A stretch of 64,000 bases of DNA from Trichomonas tenax (GCA_023091735.1 JALKBU010000056.1:41521-105520); one strand, 5' to 3'; shown: positions 29,161-40,158, numbered from the stretch's first letter. A program made the numbers and translations. Notes: a model not told the origin generated them from the sequence alone.

Positions 29161-29490
29161 GATTCAATTTTTAATACACATTACATTTTCACTTTTGATA
29201 TTAAAGAATTATTTTTTTTTTTTCTATTTTTTATTTTTTATTTTTTCACAGATACCTTTTTCATTACAAGATTATTTTCATATTATTACTTATTCTCATA
29301 ATTATTAATATATCATTAAATTCATAATTAATTATTCTTGAATCATGAATTAGATAATGTTTTTATGTTACTTTCATTTTATATATTGATTTATATTATT
29401 TAGATTCTCAATTCGATCCTTATATTCTTTGTAAAATTCATTTTTAACTAAATTTTTATTTTTATCTTCAAATTATTCGTTTATAATTCA
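29161..29490. other. AT-rich intergenic region
   Basis: 330 bp almost purely A/T, with a T13 run at about 29213-29223 and TTTTTTATTTTTTA tracts. Nothing else seen. Confidence 0.5.
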
Positions 29491-29829
29491 AATTTACCGT
29501 GCAAGACGGGATAATTTCGACCGAGTTTCTTGATTTTCTTAGGTTTGGAGTGCCACAAAAACTTGCAATGAACAAAGAGAAATGGATGATGTGCTATCAT
29601 CAGGATGCTGATAGCACAAATAACATCCTTCACTATAAGGCCACAACTACTCATAATGAAGTCTTCTTTGACTTCCAACATTGAGTTCAATCCATTTCAA
29701 CCTATTGATACTTTTCCATTTTTTCCCGCGAAAACACGTCACTTTCCTTTATTTTGACATCCTGACTTTACATGCCAAAAATAAGTTACATGTCAGAAAA
29801 GCACGTTGTTCTATTTTGTCCCAGTCCCG
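29481..29829 (-). mobile_element. Dispersed repeat, copy A (with small ORF)
   Basis: About 205 bp (29625-29829) match the sequence at 63796-64000 on the opposite strand with high identity (few substitutions and one or two small gaps). The shared segment starts abruptly with CGGGACTGGGACAAAATAG on the minus strand. Downstream within copy A a minus-strand ORF (ATG at about 29681) encodes MLEVKEDFIMSSCGLIVKD and ends at 29481. Copy B keeps this frame with one V-to-A change. The ORF family is not recognised. No terminal inverted repeat is evident inside the window, and copy B is cut by the window end. Confidence 0.6.
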
Positions 29830-30252
29830 GTAAATAAGTAAATCTAATCACAAATATGCTTTTTTAGCTTTTTTTGGAAAAAAAGTATTCCAAGTGTTCA
29901 CACATAAGCTCTGTGTGTTATTCTCCCAAAAATAATGATGATTCTTTTTTTGCGCGGCTAAATTTGAAAAGTTTATTAAATTGAGAAGAATAGAGCGGGA
30001 AAAATTGAAAAGAACCGAAATGTGACATTTTTTCTTGATGTAGCTAGCTCACTGTGTCTGGAGATAGGAAACTGAGTACTTTTCAAGTTTAGCCGCGGAC
30101 CCTTAAAGGATACAGCATAATTATGTGGTATCCATTCATATGAAATAGTAGCTAAATTTTTTTGGAAATTAAAAATGTTATTGGGTAATTTACGATGTTG
30201 TTAAGGTGTGTTAATTCATATCTAAAATGTTAATAATATTCTATAAATTTAT
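29830..30252. other. Intergenic region with two inverted repeats
   Basis: It holds a 21-nt imperfect inverted repeat, GCGCGGCTAAATTTGAAAAGT (29952-29972) against ACTTTTCAAGTTTAGCCGCGG (30078-30098), and a 26-nt near-palindrome with GGATAC...GTATCC ends (30108-30133). No coding frame. It may be a small insertion or a structured RNA, downstream of UBA2. Confidence 0.5.
29952..30098. repeat. Inverted repeat with 21-nt arms, 105-bp spacer
   Basis: The arms pair with about two mismatches and are GC-richer than the flanks. The 147-bp unit has the look of a miniature inverted-repeat element or long hairpin. Target-site duplications were not found. Confidence 0.55.
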
Positions 30253-31701
30253 TCATAATATTTCAACATCAGAATAGTCGCAGTCGTTATCACTTTGTGG
30301 CTTTTGGTATGTTTGATCATGAACTTTAACTGCATTGAACTGTCCATGATTATTGCGAAGCCAGATATGCTTTCTAATATCAGGGTCATCAATGTCATTC
30401 GCGACAAGAATGACTGAAGATCCAATAGATATATCAGATATGATTCTATCATCAGTATCTTCAATATCATAAATAATAGATGATCCACACATAACTGATG
30501 GAGATTCAATGTCTGTCGCCTTAGCGACTTGAGATATCTTTGTGTTCGTATAATCACACTCAATATGCCACAATTCGTATCCGCAAATGGCGCAATTCTT
30601 CGATGGAGGCTCTAAGCTAACTGGTGTGAGCTTCGGTCCATGAACAGAATTCGACATCCAGACAGACTTGAGATTGTCAATATCACCATTCAAAATCTGT
30701 CTCATTTGCTGTACTGCTATACCAGAGATGATGCTGTTTGTTGTAGCGAGCGCTGGAACGACAACAGCAACGAGTCCTTTGTTATCGAACATGGAAACTG
30801 ATTTATCGATGTGGAATGCAGCAGCTTGAAGATTCGTTGCTGCCGTAGTGAACGCGAGATGGTCCTCATCATCCTTCTCGAAAACTAAAGATGGACGAAG
30901 TCTAGAAACGACATCAGCAAATACACCAACGCTTTCTTCGATTGTCCATTTCTCTGTCGGTCTTGTTATTGGTTCGTGGTTCGCCACAACCTTGAAAGAG
31001 AGCGGCGTCGGTGGCTCTCTCGATTTCCACAGATCTGTCTTCGATCTAAGCTCTTCTATTCTTTTTCCAAAAACATTATCGAACAAAACTTGTGGTTCGA
31101 GATTATCGACTGAAATAACGTCATTAGATCCCTGACCACTGAAGACAGCGTTAAACAGGTGGAATGACCACGCAGAGCAGTGTTCGATCGTTTGTGGTGT
31201 TGATCTAATTGTGCATGTGACTTTTGGACCAGAAGGAGCTGCTACAGGGCTGCAGATATAGCAGGCAGACTTAAATGGTATAGTTGGAACTGATTGTGCG
31301 TGTTTTCCAGATGAAGCACAATCAATAAAAGGCGTTTGAGTGATAACGCATAGCTGACTTACTCTCATTCTGGCATCTATATTGTCAACACCGCAGAAAA
31401 CAAAGTCAAATTGCTTCACATAGTCAGGATCGAAATTATTATCGAGAACATTACCGGAAATTCCCGTAATTTGGAGGTTGCTGTATCTCTTCATAGCGTT
31501 CTCAGCAAGTGTTATAGATTTTTCTTTGCCGATGTCGATTTCACTGTAAAAAAATTGTCTTGATAAATTTGATAAAGAGATTGTGTCGAAATCTATCACT
31601 GTGACGCGAAATACCCCTGATATAGCCAGTGATTTGATGATCTCACAGCCGATTCCTCCTGCGCCAACGAGAAGAAGATTAGGAGAACTGCTGAAATCCA
31701 T
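30253..31701 (-). CDS. UBA2: SUMO-activating enzyme subunit 2 (UBA2)
   Basis: About 482 residues from ATG 31701. The N-terminal adenylation domain has LLLVGAGGIGCEII for ATP binding and the DFDTISLSNLSRQF core of E1 enzymes. The catalytic Cys lies in TCTIRSTPQ, as in UBA2 (CTIRNTP), not UBA3 or UBA1. Structural zinc Cys pairs CYIC and CAIC are present. A C-terminal ubiquitin-like fold follows, and the tail is acidic. UBA2 pairs with AOS1 to activate SUMO. An upstream in-frame ATG (31746) would add 15 residues; the TCATTTTTC initiator directly before 31701 favours the shorter form. Confidence 0.88.
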   Translation of the reverse strand: MDFSSSPNLLLVGAGGIGCEIIKSLAISGVFRVTVIDFDTISLSNLSRQFFYSEIDIGKEKSITLAENAMKRYSNLQITGISGNVLDNNFDPDYVKQFDFVFCGVDNIDARMRVSQLCVITQTPFIDCASSGKHAQSVPTIPFKSACYICSPVAAPSGPKVTCTIRSTPQTIEHCSAWSFHLFNAVFSGQGSNDVISVDNLEPQVLFDNVFGKRIEELRSKTDLWKSREPPTPLSFKVVANHEPITRPTEKWTIEESVGVFADVVSRLRPSLVFEKDDEDHLAFTTAATNLQAAAFHIDKSVSMFDNKGLVAVVVPALATTNSIISGIAVQQMRQILNGDIDNLKSVWMSNSVHGPKLTPVSLEPPSKNCAICGYELWHIECDYTNTKISQVAKATDIESPSVMCGSSIIYDIEDTDDRIISDISIGSSVILVANDIDDPDIRKHIWLRNNHGQFNAVKVHDQTYQKPQSDNDCDYSDVEIL

Positions 31702-31710
31702 GAAAAATGA
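31701..31710 (-). promoter_or_regulatory. Initiator-like TCATTTTTCA abutting the UBA2 start
   Basis: On the minus strand TCATTTTTC runs straight into ATG 31701. If used, the leader would be under 10 nt and the ATG at 31746 would be untranscribed. Confidence 0.45.
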
Positions 31711-31854
31711 TTTCAAAAATGTTTGAAAATAGACAATTGAAGACATTCTTCCATTAAATCAACATTTAAATCGCATTTTAGTTAAATTGACACGTAAAAA
31801 CTTATTTGACAAATAAATCTTTTTTTGACAAAAAACTCAAATCAAAGAACATTT

Positions 31855-31960
31855 TTGTCATGTAAACAATCCTTTGCTTTACTCGGTTGAAAATTATTTG
31901 CCATGTAAACTATTTTTGACAATAAACTCAATATGAAAAAATATTTTCTGCCATGTAAAA
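31855..31960. promoter_or_regulatory. Triple CATGTAAA motif in a divergent promoter
   Basis: Three copies (CATGTAAA at 31859, 31902 and 31952), each preceded by TGTC or TGCC, lie between the divergent UBA2 and PH-protein genes, 43 and 50 bp apart. TTGACAAATAAA- and TTGACAATAAACTC-like stretches are interspersed. Confidence 0.5.
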
Positions 31961-32000
31961 ATTCTTACACTTTTAAAAATTTTATTTACTTTCTTATCCG

Positions 32001-32681
32001 ATGAGCTCCGATATCATAATGACAGGAATTATTAAAAAGAAAGGCAGGCTTTCGATGCAGGGTTACAAGGACCGCGAATTCACTGTCGACAGGCAAGGAT
32101 TGATGAAATATGGCAAACCTCATGAACAGGCTAAGTGGAAGAAAGTAATTAAGCTCGCAGATATCTCGGACGTCTCGCCATACAACCATGAACCTCGCCA
32201 TGGCTTCACAATTACAAAAACTGATGGACGTGTTTTATATTTCTTAGCTCAAAACGACGAAGAAAAATGGAAATGGATCAACGGTTTCCGCCAGGCCCTG
32301 CGTGTAATCACTAAACCTAACGAAGCAAATCTAGAAAGCGCAGGAATCAACGCTGACGAGTTTCGCTTCATTCCCCTTCTCAAGCTCTCAAAATATTCGT
32401 CAACCGGAATTTGGAGATGGAGATTCTTCGTTATTTCTCCTTTTATGGTTGTTTACTTTAATGATCCAACAATGACCGACGAATTGGGTTCGTTCCCGAT
32501 CAAATCAGTAGTTAAAACAAATATATCACAATCTAAGCATGGTGAGCACACACTTCAGGTTGATGTTAAAACACATGAAAAAAGATCATATTTCTTCTCG
32601 CATCCTGATCAACGCGAACTGATAAAGTTTAACAACCTTATTACACAGAAAGACAAAGCTGGAGTTTCCGGTAAGAAATAG
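32001..32681 (+). CDS. Double pleckstrin-homology protein
   Basis: 226 residues with two PH domains and little else. PH1 (about 6-100) starts GIIKKKGR and ends with the PH tryptophan helix (EEKWKWINGFRQAL). PH2 (about 115-218) starts FIPLLKLSKYS, has WRWRFFVISPFMVVYF, and ends in a helix without the canonical Trp. PH pairs bind phosphoinositides or proteins at membranes. The start ATG lies 52 bp after the last CATGTAAA motif. No catalytic domain, so probably an adaptor. Confidence 0.82.
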   Translation: MSSDIIMTGIIKKKGRLSMQGYKDREFTVDRQGLMKYGKPHEQAKWKKVIKLADISDVSPYNHEPRHGFTITKTDGRVLYFLAQNDEEKWKWINGFRQALRVITKPNEANLESAGINADEFRFIPLLKLSKYSSTGIWRWRFFVISPFMVVYFNDPTMTDELGSFPIKSVVKTNISQSKHGEHTLQVDVKTHEKRSYFFSHPDQRELIKFNNLITQKDKAGVSGKK

Positions 32682-33328
32682 AAATAACATGTAAATTTTA
32701 TTGTAGTTTAAACCAATATTTTATTGATTTGCAATAGCTTCTGACTATGCAATAGCTTTTCCATCATGCAAAATCATATTCAAAGATTGATATTTTAAAA
32801 AAAATTGTCAACGATACTGCTCTGTATCGTAATATATTGTTTGTTCTCAAATTCAAAAAATTTAGCTGTTTTCCTTGGTCATTTTGTTTTATTCAGGATT
32901 TTTTTTAATTTTGAAATTAATCTTTTTTTGGGATCGCTAGAATTGATATCAACGATGATCAAAAGCTTCATTAACCTTTACTAAAGATATTCATTACGTG
33001 CTTTATGGCTTTTATATTCATATTTTGTTTTCCAGATATGCATCTATAATGATGTTTATTATATCCATCAATAGCAATATATAGACATCAAGTAGATGAA
33101 TAATTGAGATCGTATTTAATCAATATTATTGATTACAATTGGCTTAATTGTAATTTTCGACACATAAATATTTACTTGTCAAATCTCTCACATTTTTTGT
33201 AAATATTACCACCTGTAATAAATTTACTACCCCTTTATAAAATAAAACATCCGAAATACTTTATAAATAGATTCATTTTCAGAGTCGAAATATTTTGAAG
33301 CCAAAAATTGACATTTTTTAAAGAGTGA
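32682..33328. other. Intergenic region
   Basis: 647 bp, AT-rich. TTGACATTTTTTAAAG lies just before ATG 33329 and may act as the initiator of the PQ-loop gene. Confidence 0.45.
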
Positions 33329-34216
33329 ATGTATCAATTCGATGGATATGAATTTTCATGGATGGGATTCATTGATTATGCGCAGTGTTTTCCATATAAA
33401 GAGCCAATCTGGATCGCTGTTGGTGCGTGTCTCTTTCTGGGAACGCTAGCATCAGTAATTCCACAAATTATTACTTTGATTATACGGAGATCGAACTTTG
33501 GACTTAGCCCATTCATGGTATTCATGAACAACTTCTCAGGTACACTGTTAATCATGAATATTATCGCATTGAGATCTTCGCAATTTCGAGCATTAGGTCA
33601 ATACAGTTTTTGGAAGGCTCTTCCAACGCTATTCACGTTCTTCAACAACTTCCTCCTTTGGTTTTTCTATGTTCCCGTTGTGTGTTTGACAATGATCTTT
33701 TTCGATATTGAAGATCGCGAAAAACGCAATAAATTAGCAAGAAAGCGAGAAAGAATAGAGATCATAGCGTTAAATTCAGTTCTTTTTGCCACATTCTTTA
33801 TAACATACTTTATATTTACTATTATTGGCGTTACCAATGGATTTTCTAGTGAAATGAACTTCAAATATGGCAAAACTATTGGCATCATCAATGCCGCAAT
33901 AAACGTTCTTATATGGATGCCACAAATCATAACAACATGTCGATTGAAAGATTCTGGCTCTCTTTCGATTGTTATGCTCATCCTTCAAGCGCCAGGTGGT
34001 CTCATTAGCACTGCATTCATGGCATTCGGACAGAAGGAGAACTGGACAACATGGCTTCCGATTTTCTGCTCTTGCTGCCAACAGATTTTGCTTCTCTCTA
34101 TTTGCATTTTCTATGAGTGCAGGAAGAGGCGTAAGAGACAAACATGGGGTGATCTTGGCGATGTGAAGTACACAGAACCTGGAAATGATAACGTTCCAAT
34201 CAATACTAACGCATAA
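33329..34216 (+). CDS. PQ-loop family membrane protein
   Basis: 295 residues with about seven hydrophobic segments. Two PQ motifs are placed as in the family: ASVIPQIITLI (about 46-56) and IWMPQIITTC (about 195-204). A charged cytosolic loop (DREKRNKLARKRERIE) separates the halves. The C-terminal tail is polar and short. PQ-loop proteins include cystinosin and lysosomal cationic amino-acid exporters; the substrate here cannot be told. No N-terminal signal peptide is seen, normal for the family. Confidence 0.82.
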   Translation: MYQFDGYEFSWMGFIDYAQCFPYKEPIWIAVGACLFLGTLASVIPQIITLIIRRSNFGLSPFMVFMNNFSGTLLIMNIIALRSSQFRALGQYSFWKALPTLFTFFNNFLLWFFYVPVVCLTMIFFDIEDREKRNKLARKRERIEIIALNSVLFATFFITYFIFTIIGVTNGFSSEMNFKYGKTIGIINAAINVLIWMPQIITTCRLKDSGSLSIVMLILQAPGGLISTAFMAFGQKENWTTWLPIFCSCCQQILLLSICIFYECRKRRKRQTWGDLGDVKYTEPGNDNVPINTNA

Positions 34217-35294
34217 CTTTAAGTTACGATATCTTTTTTTTTTAATTGTTTATATCTAGTAATTACTAAACTACTCATTACTACACATAGACTTAGTGTA
34301 TTGCTTTTCATATGTAGAATTGTTATATGATATTATTTTGAATCACAATTAAATATCTATAATTTTTTTCTTATTTAATGTCACAGAATCTTAGAATTAA
34401 TCTTTCCTATTTTTGGCGTATCTTTAATATTCGTATAAAATAGTATATTTAACAATAAAAAACGAAAAGTTAAGATTTTGTTATTATAATTCATATATAT
34501 TAATCCACAATCGAGATATATCATATGCATATATAAGCTATGTGGTTGCATGCATTCTTTGCAATGAAATATCTATTGTATGAAATATCATAATTTTGTC
34601 AATATAAAATTCTATTAAAACTTGATGTGCTTCATGCAAAATGGTTAAGCATCATCACTTTAGAAAAGGGGGGAACTCCGCCTTCCCGTTCATTTCCTCT
34701 CCAAACCATGACCGCCTAGACCCATTCCCCCCTGGGGAATATATATGTCTATGATGACTTTCCTATCCTGATGTTTCGTTTCGAGATAAATACAAATCGA
34801 AAATAAAGTTCAACAGATTCAGTAATTTATAATCCACATGCACTATATATACATATTGGTAGCTAGCCACGTTAAAATTGCCGCGAAACAGCCAAAGCAA
34901 CAGATTATCTCATATTTATTTCCATCTTAAACCTAAAATCATTACATTTCTAGTGCAAGATATCACAACAAGCGATGCATAGTTTACAATTCAATGACAA
35001 TTTCAATATATTTCCATTAACATTTTGAGATTTCAAAATACAATTCTTGAATTGTATGCATAATTTTACATTTTTAGCCTAAGCATAAGTTATAAATGAT
35101 TATAGTATGAGTAAATACGTTCAGTATACTGCTTAAATCGAATCAAACTCCAAAGTTGTTATGATATTTACGTAAACTATGCTGTGTGAACAAAAATTTA
35201 TATTAGTTCAAAAAAAACAATGAGTGTGAAAAATAAAATTTTAATGTGTAAATATGTTAATGCTCGAATATATCATTCAATGAATATATTTCAA
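34217..35294. other. Intergenic region with a GC-rich hairpin patch
   Basis: 1,078 bp. AT-rich except about 34665-34745, which contains GGGGGGAACTCC and ATTCCCCCCTGGGGAAT. The second can form a compact hairpin and either G-run can pair with the C-run. No protein-like frame covers it. It could be a structured ncRNA, but no known class is recognised. Confidence 0.4.
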
Positions 35295-36890
35295 TCATTC
35301 AGTTTTTTGTAAAAGTCTTGACATAATCCTTCTTCCTTTGAGCTGATTCTCGAGGTGTTTTCCGATTTTGATTTTGGCAGAAACAACAGAAAAATTGTCG
35401 ATATACTCAAAAAAATGATGAACCAAGTTACTATCGACTTCAGAACTCCATCCGTATCTCTTCAGGAGAGCATCGACGATTGCTTGTTCATCAATTCCTT
35501 CAGGGAGCATGATATGTGTTTGACAGACTGCGCAATCAAAAGTGATGCCGCCTTGGAAATCACGACCTTTCTTATGAAGATTGATTTGAAGCTCATCCAT
35601 GAAATTTATGGCTACATTGTACTTGGCAAGAAAAGAAAGAAGCATATCGAAAGTGTCGTTCCCATTGCATGCATTCCTGATCTGGCCATTAATGTGTTCA
35701 AGTGTCATTGTGGAAAGGTGTGAGAAATTGATTCTGTCGTTGTGCAAAAGCTCGACATAGTGTGCGAGAATTGAATTGAATTGCAAGCCTGGACCATCGC
35801 AATTTTGCTCGAAATGAAATAATGAAATGCTGATCTTCCACGATCATTTGTGTTGATTCCGGAGTCAGTGTCCATACGATCGCAGGCTTCGTAGAATCGA
35901 TGCTCGAAAAGGAAAGCGATTTTGAGGAGCTGGAGTTTGGATGGCTTATCCAGGAACCCATTGCGCACAGTCTCGATCCAAAATGCGATCGGAGTAATGA
36001 ACACGATCTCAGGGAAGTAATACTTCTCGCACAAGGCCTTGACTGTGAGAATGGAAAAGAGTGAAATTGGATAGGAGTCTTGCATCTTTCCTGGCAGAGA
36101 GCTCGATGGGATGCCTGCATGTTCAATCTTGTTATCACATATTTGAAGGTTTGAGTATTCAGGCCAGAGACTGGCTTTAGATCAAAGCTTTGCGAGGAAA
36201 TCGATGCAGCAAGCTTGATTATTCTATCCTTATTTGTTCCAGTCACACTAGCTGGAATGCTTGCATGAAAATGAAGTGAATATTTCAACCTCCTCGACAC
36301 TCAGAAATGCCTCGAAAGTGAACTTCCTTTTTTGGTTTGAAAGCAGTCTAAAAAACCTGCAAAAACACAAAAGAGCGTAATTTGTATATTCTGGCTTCTC
36401 TGAGCCTGATTCAATAATAGTGAATTTTCATTACAACGTACTTCGATCAAATACTTACAGAATTAGATTAATTACATTGCATAGTCTGTATTTTCCTAAG
36501 CAAAAGTAGGCGCTGACTAAAAAATTCTCGAGTTTTGTTAGATTTTTTTGTAATTTATAGCTTATTTGATACTAAATGATTAAAGTACTGTTTTTCTGTA
36601 GATGCATATTAATGTATGCTATGATATTGGTCGAAAATATTGATTTAATGGACAAATATGGATCGTATCGCGAAGCCAAACATCAATAATAAGATTTAAC
36701 TAAAATAAAATTTAGTTATGTCCTGATTTGGGCATGCATGCTAAGTATCGGAATGTGTTGAACGGGATCTATGTTTATAAAATTATTTATCAATTTGCTT
36801 GATGGTGATGTGACTGCAAGGAGCCCAGGTGTCTGCTGTAGACGTGCGACGTGATTTTATCATCTTTGATTTTAAACCTAAATATAAGAA
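35295..36890 (-). pseudogene. Extensively frameshifted unidentified gene, possibly transposon-derived
   Basis: Minus-strand coding remnants follow one another in changing frames: a 61-codon piece about 36430-36248 (YALLCFCRFFRLLSNQKR), IIKLAASISSQSFDLKP and FKYVITRLNMQ near 36230-36130, then 36085-35790 (ISLFSILTVKALCEKYYFPE; KIAFLFEHRFYEACDRMD), and finally 35786-35295 (STMTLEHINGQIRNACNGND; CAVC). A weaker piece lies at about 36890-36740 (LQQTPGLLAVTSP). At least three frameshifts separate them. Total coding length is near 400-500 residues. The family is not recognised; the LEHINGQIR..GND stretch is of a type seen in transposases. A multicopy origin is inferred, not shown. Confidence 0.6.
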
Positions 36891-37177
36891 GTATAATTAA
36901 GTTAAACGAAAATGAATTAATGGCGCAAATATAGATATTGCTGTGGTCAATCATTATCAGTATTCTTCATCCCGAGTTTGTTCTTTGGTGGCCCTCCAGA
37001 GAGCAAACACATGACTTCACTTTAGTCTATTTCACGGAAATTGATATTCGAATATGTTAATTTCAAAAGATAATGCTGTAATATGATTAGTTTCATCAAT
37101 GATATGATAAAATTTCATTTTTCTATATATTCACAACATTGTTTTAGTCAGATATCGATCACTTGCTTCTCTTGGAT
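36891..37177. other. Intergenic region
   Basis: 287 bp upstream of the surface-protein pseudogene; nothing recognised. Confidence 0.4.
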
Positions 37178-37186
37178 TCACTTTTT
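37178..37186 (+). promoter_or_regulatory. Intact initiator of a dead surface-protein gene
   Basis: TCACTTTTT, a perfect initiator, 22 nt before an ATA codon (37208-37210) that stands where the start ATG would be expected. Confidence 0.5.
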
Positions 37187-37207
37187 CGAACGAGGAGTCT
37201 TTTTTTT

Positions 37208-40158
37208 ATAGTGACGTTTTGGTTGATTTTTCTCGCGAGAAGTGAAGATTTATTCGTGTGTTTGGATACAATAGAAGAATCTAATTCTTACACAGATGAA
37301 ACTTATACGAAAATTTCGACAATCGAAGAACTTTATCAAATCCCAGAAAATTTATCAGACACATTGACCTTCAATATTTATAATTACGATGTGAGCAAAG
37401 TATCTATAGACATTTCGAAAATCAATACAAGTCAATTAACCATTAATGGCAATGATTCAAAAATTAAATTCACAGATTTAAGTAATACACTAATGAGTCA
37501 GTTAAATTTGAATTCATTAACAATGGCTTGTGACAATGATACATTAAATCTTCCATATGTTGTCATATTTCACAAGATTCGATTTTTATCTATAGTTTTG
37601 AAATCGATTATTACTCCATAATGAATGTTAAGTCAATTTCTACGAGAAGTATTGAATTAGTTGATTCTTATGACATTTCTCCAGCAGTCTCATTAAAAAC
37701 AACGCAAGTCATATTAGGTTCATTGGTATTTGCACGCACAAGTAAATTATCCATGAAAGCAGATGTATTTCTCAATAATATGATTCTTAATTTTGAAAAA
37801 TATAATTATCAAATCAATTTTGAATACAAAAAAGCTTGCCAAATCATCTACGAAGTATCCGGTGAAGAAGCATATCTCGATATAAATGTGCATTCAGATC
37901 AATACGCAACACACGGAATTAAAGTTTTCAATCACGCAACTTGCAAATTTTCAGAAAATACGACTTTAATATCAACTTCTATTATAGACATTAACGATGG
38001 GAATGTTATATTAGCCTCGAAATCATATAAAACAAAGTTTTATTTGGCGAATTATACAAATATTACGCTTCTCAATGAAGAAGCATCTTTAGGAATGATG
38101 CGGATACAATATTTTGTGGTCACAAAGATGTTAGATTTCTTGTGAGAATGGCAACAATTAATGCAAATACAAAATTGAATTCTGTTGAAAGTCTACATTT
38201 TATTGTTGGCGATATTTCTTTTAATGGAGAAAATATCAAGTTTATGGAGAATATTCGTTTTAATGTTCCATCAACTATCAGCAGCTTTGATTCAAACCCG
38301 CAACTCGATAACATCATACTTGGAGATTTGCAATTGACATTATCGTTAGATTTCAATACAAGTGATACAGCGCTGCATTTTACAAAACCAATTGACATTT
38401 ATCCATGGAATATTAAAATGAGATATTACGACGACAAGCTTCCTTCTGATGATGTTATCAATGAGAATATCAATAAATCGTTTTTCGCTGTTTGTTCTCT
38501 AAACAACATTTGCCAAGATCATAAATTCACAAACTGCAGTTTTCTAGACTTTGCCAAAAAGTAGACAATGAGTTTTGCATTGGTGGCTCGAATGCAGAAA
38601 ACCAAAAGCTGGTTGATCTGAGTCTATGCTATGGACCGAATATGTCTCTGTGCCCTGAAAAGAACTATTCATATTTCTTTCCACAAAAGAATCTTTCAGA
38701 AATATCTCATTATTTTTCAGATAATACAAAGAAATTGACAGTATATCTTTCTTACAAATTTTCGACGAATTCATTCTTCTCACCGAATAGTAACACTCCA
38801 TTCGATTTGAACATTATAGGATTAAATGAAGAATTGGTCGATCTCGAATTATCCGATTTCTGAGCTTTTTCGACAAAATACAAAAATTACATCTCACTGG
38901 AGCAAGATTCTCAGTAGCTCGCTCATTCTCGCATCCAGAATTTAAGTTTACTGAAGTTTCTCTGAGAAAAGGTTCTTCGATATACTTCACTCAGCATGAA
39001 GGTATAAATCTATCAAAACTTCAAAACATTGACTGTGATTTCTTGTCGTATTTGCATCAAACGAAAATTGATGGAGTAAGTTTGCGCTGCTGTCTGTTTG
39101 ATCTTGAACCATACATTTTCAGGTTTGAACTAAAGGCAGTAAGAATTAACAAGAAACCAGTGAATGTGAAGAAGATTTCAAACACCGAATTTTATTTTAT
39201 TTCTAGAAATGAACCTCAGCATGTTAATTTCACCATTGGATTTGCAACATTGTCAATACCAAAGCTCAATTTCAATGGAAACGGAATGGGTGGAAAAATC
39301 TATTTCGATGAGACATTCGATAATTATGTCGCTACAGATATTGTTGATTTAGATCAATTTGTTGATGTTGAATTGAATTCAGCATCAAAGAATATTCCAA
39401 CGAGGATCATCAACTCGAAGAGAATTGTTTTGGGTCAGGTTTTAGATGAAGTTCATTTGAATTCAGTATTTCTCAAAAATAATACATTTTTGAAATTTGT
39501 TGATTAACATCATGATTCCAAGATTTATATTCATAACGCAAAGTTTGTTAATTCAGTTCGTATCAATAATGATATTCAATCTTTGGCGCAAGTCGTTTTT
39601 AGGAACATTGATACATCAGAGCTTACGAAACTTGTTGCGATTAACACGAGATTTGAGGGATATATGAATCTTCTACCTAATTCTACAATTTCGTTACATA
39701 GATGCGACATCTCGGGATTAGTTATTTCGACAAAAACAGAAGGAAATAAGATTGCATCGATTTTAATCAAATCGGCTGATAAAATGGAAACAAGGCCTCC
39801 TGAAGCCATATATTTGTCAATCGATACATCTGATATCAATAAAAGCACTGAATGGGTTTTGGTTAACAAAGTCACGAAGAGCCTCGCAGAAATATGGAAG
39901 GAAGTTGTTAATGTTAAACAGAAAGAATTAATCGTTGAAAGACAGAAAGTCTTTCCAAAAATAGTTTCTACAACAGACCAAGTCAAAGTTGTTCTTGTTG
40001 TTGCAAGTAATATCAAGAATACAATCGGAATCATTGCAGGTAATGTCGTTGGAGGTATAACATTATTATTAGGAATTCTACTTCTCTCAATCAAATGCAA
40101 GGAAAGGAAACTCCTGAAGAATCATTTCGATACTAGTTCCCTATTTGAAATCAACTAA
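37208..40158 (+). pseudogene. Broken type I membrane surface-protein gene
   Basis: The frame after ATA 37208 encodes a signal-like VTFWLIFLARS and continues to 37621. Coding then passes through frames at 37621-38145, 38142-38564, about 38565-38863 and about 38872-40158, with an in-frame TAA at 39505-39507 in the last. Pieces are Asn/Ser/Ile/Asp-rich and beta-like, as in large extracellular proteins (NISLKTTQVILGSLVFAR-like, CYGPNMSLCPEKNYS). The end has a clear transmembrane segment (TIGIIAGNVVGGITLLLGIL) and a short basic tail. The original was about 980 residues. Start-codon loss, four frameshifts and one stop show it is dead. The surface family is not identified. Confidence 0.78.

Noticed and set aside
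29918..29930. Minus-strand AATAACACACAG resembling the trichomonad intron branch/3' splice motif
   Set aside because: No 5' splice motif (GTATGT) at a suitable distance upstream and no adjoining exon; likely chance.
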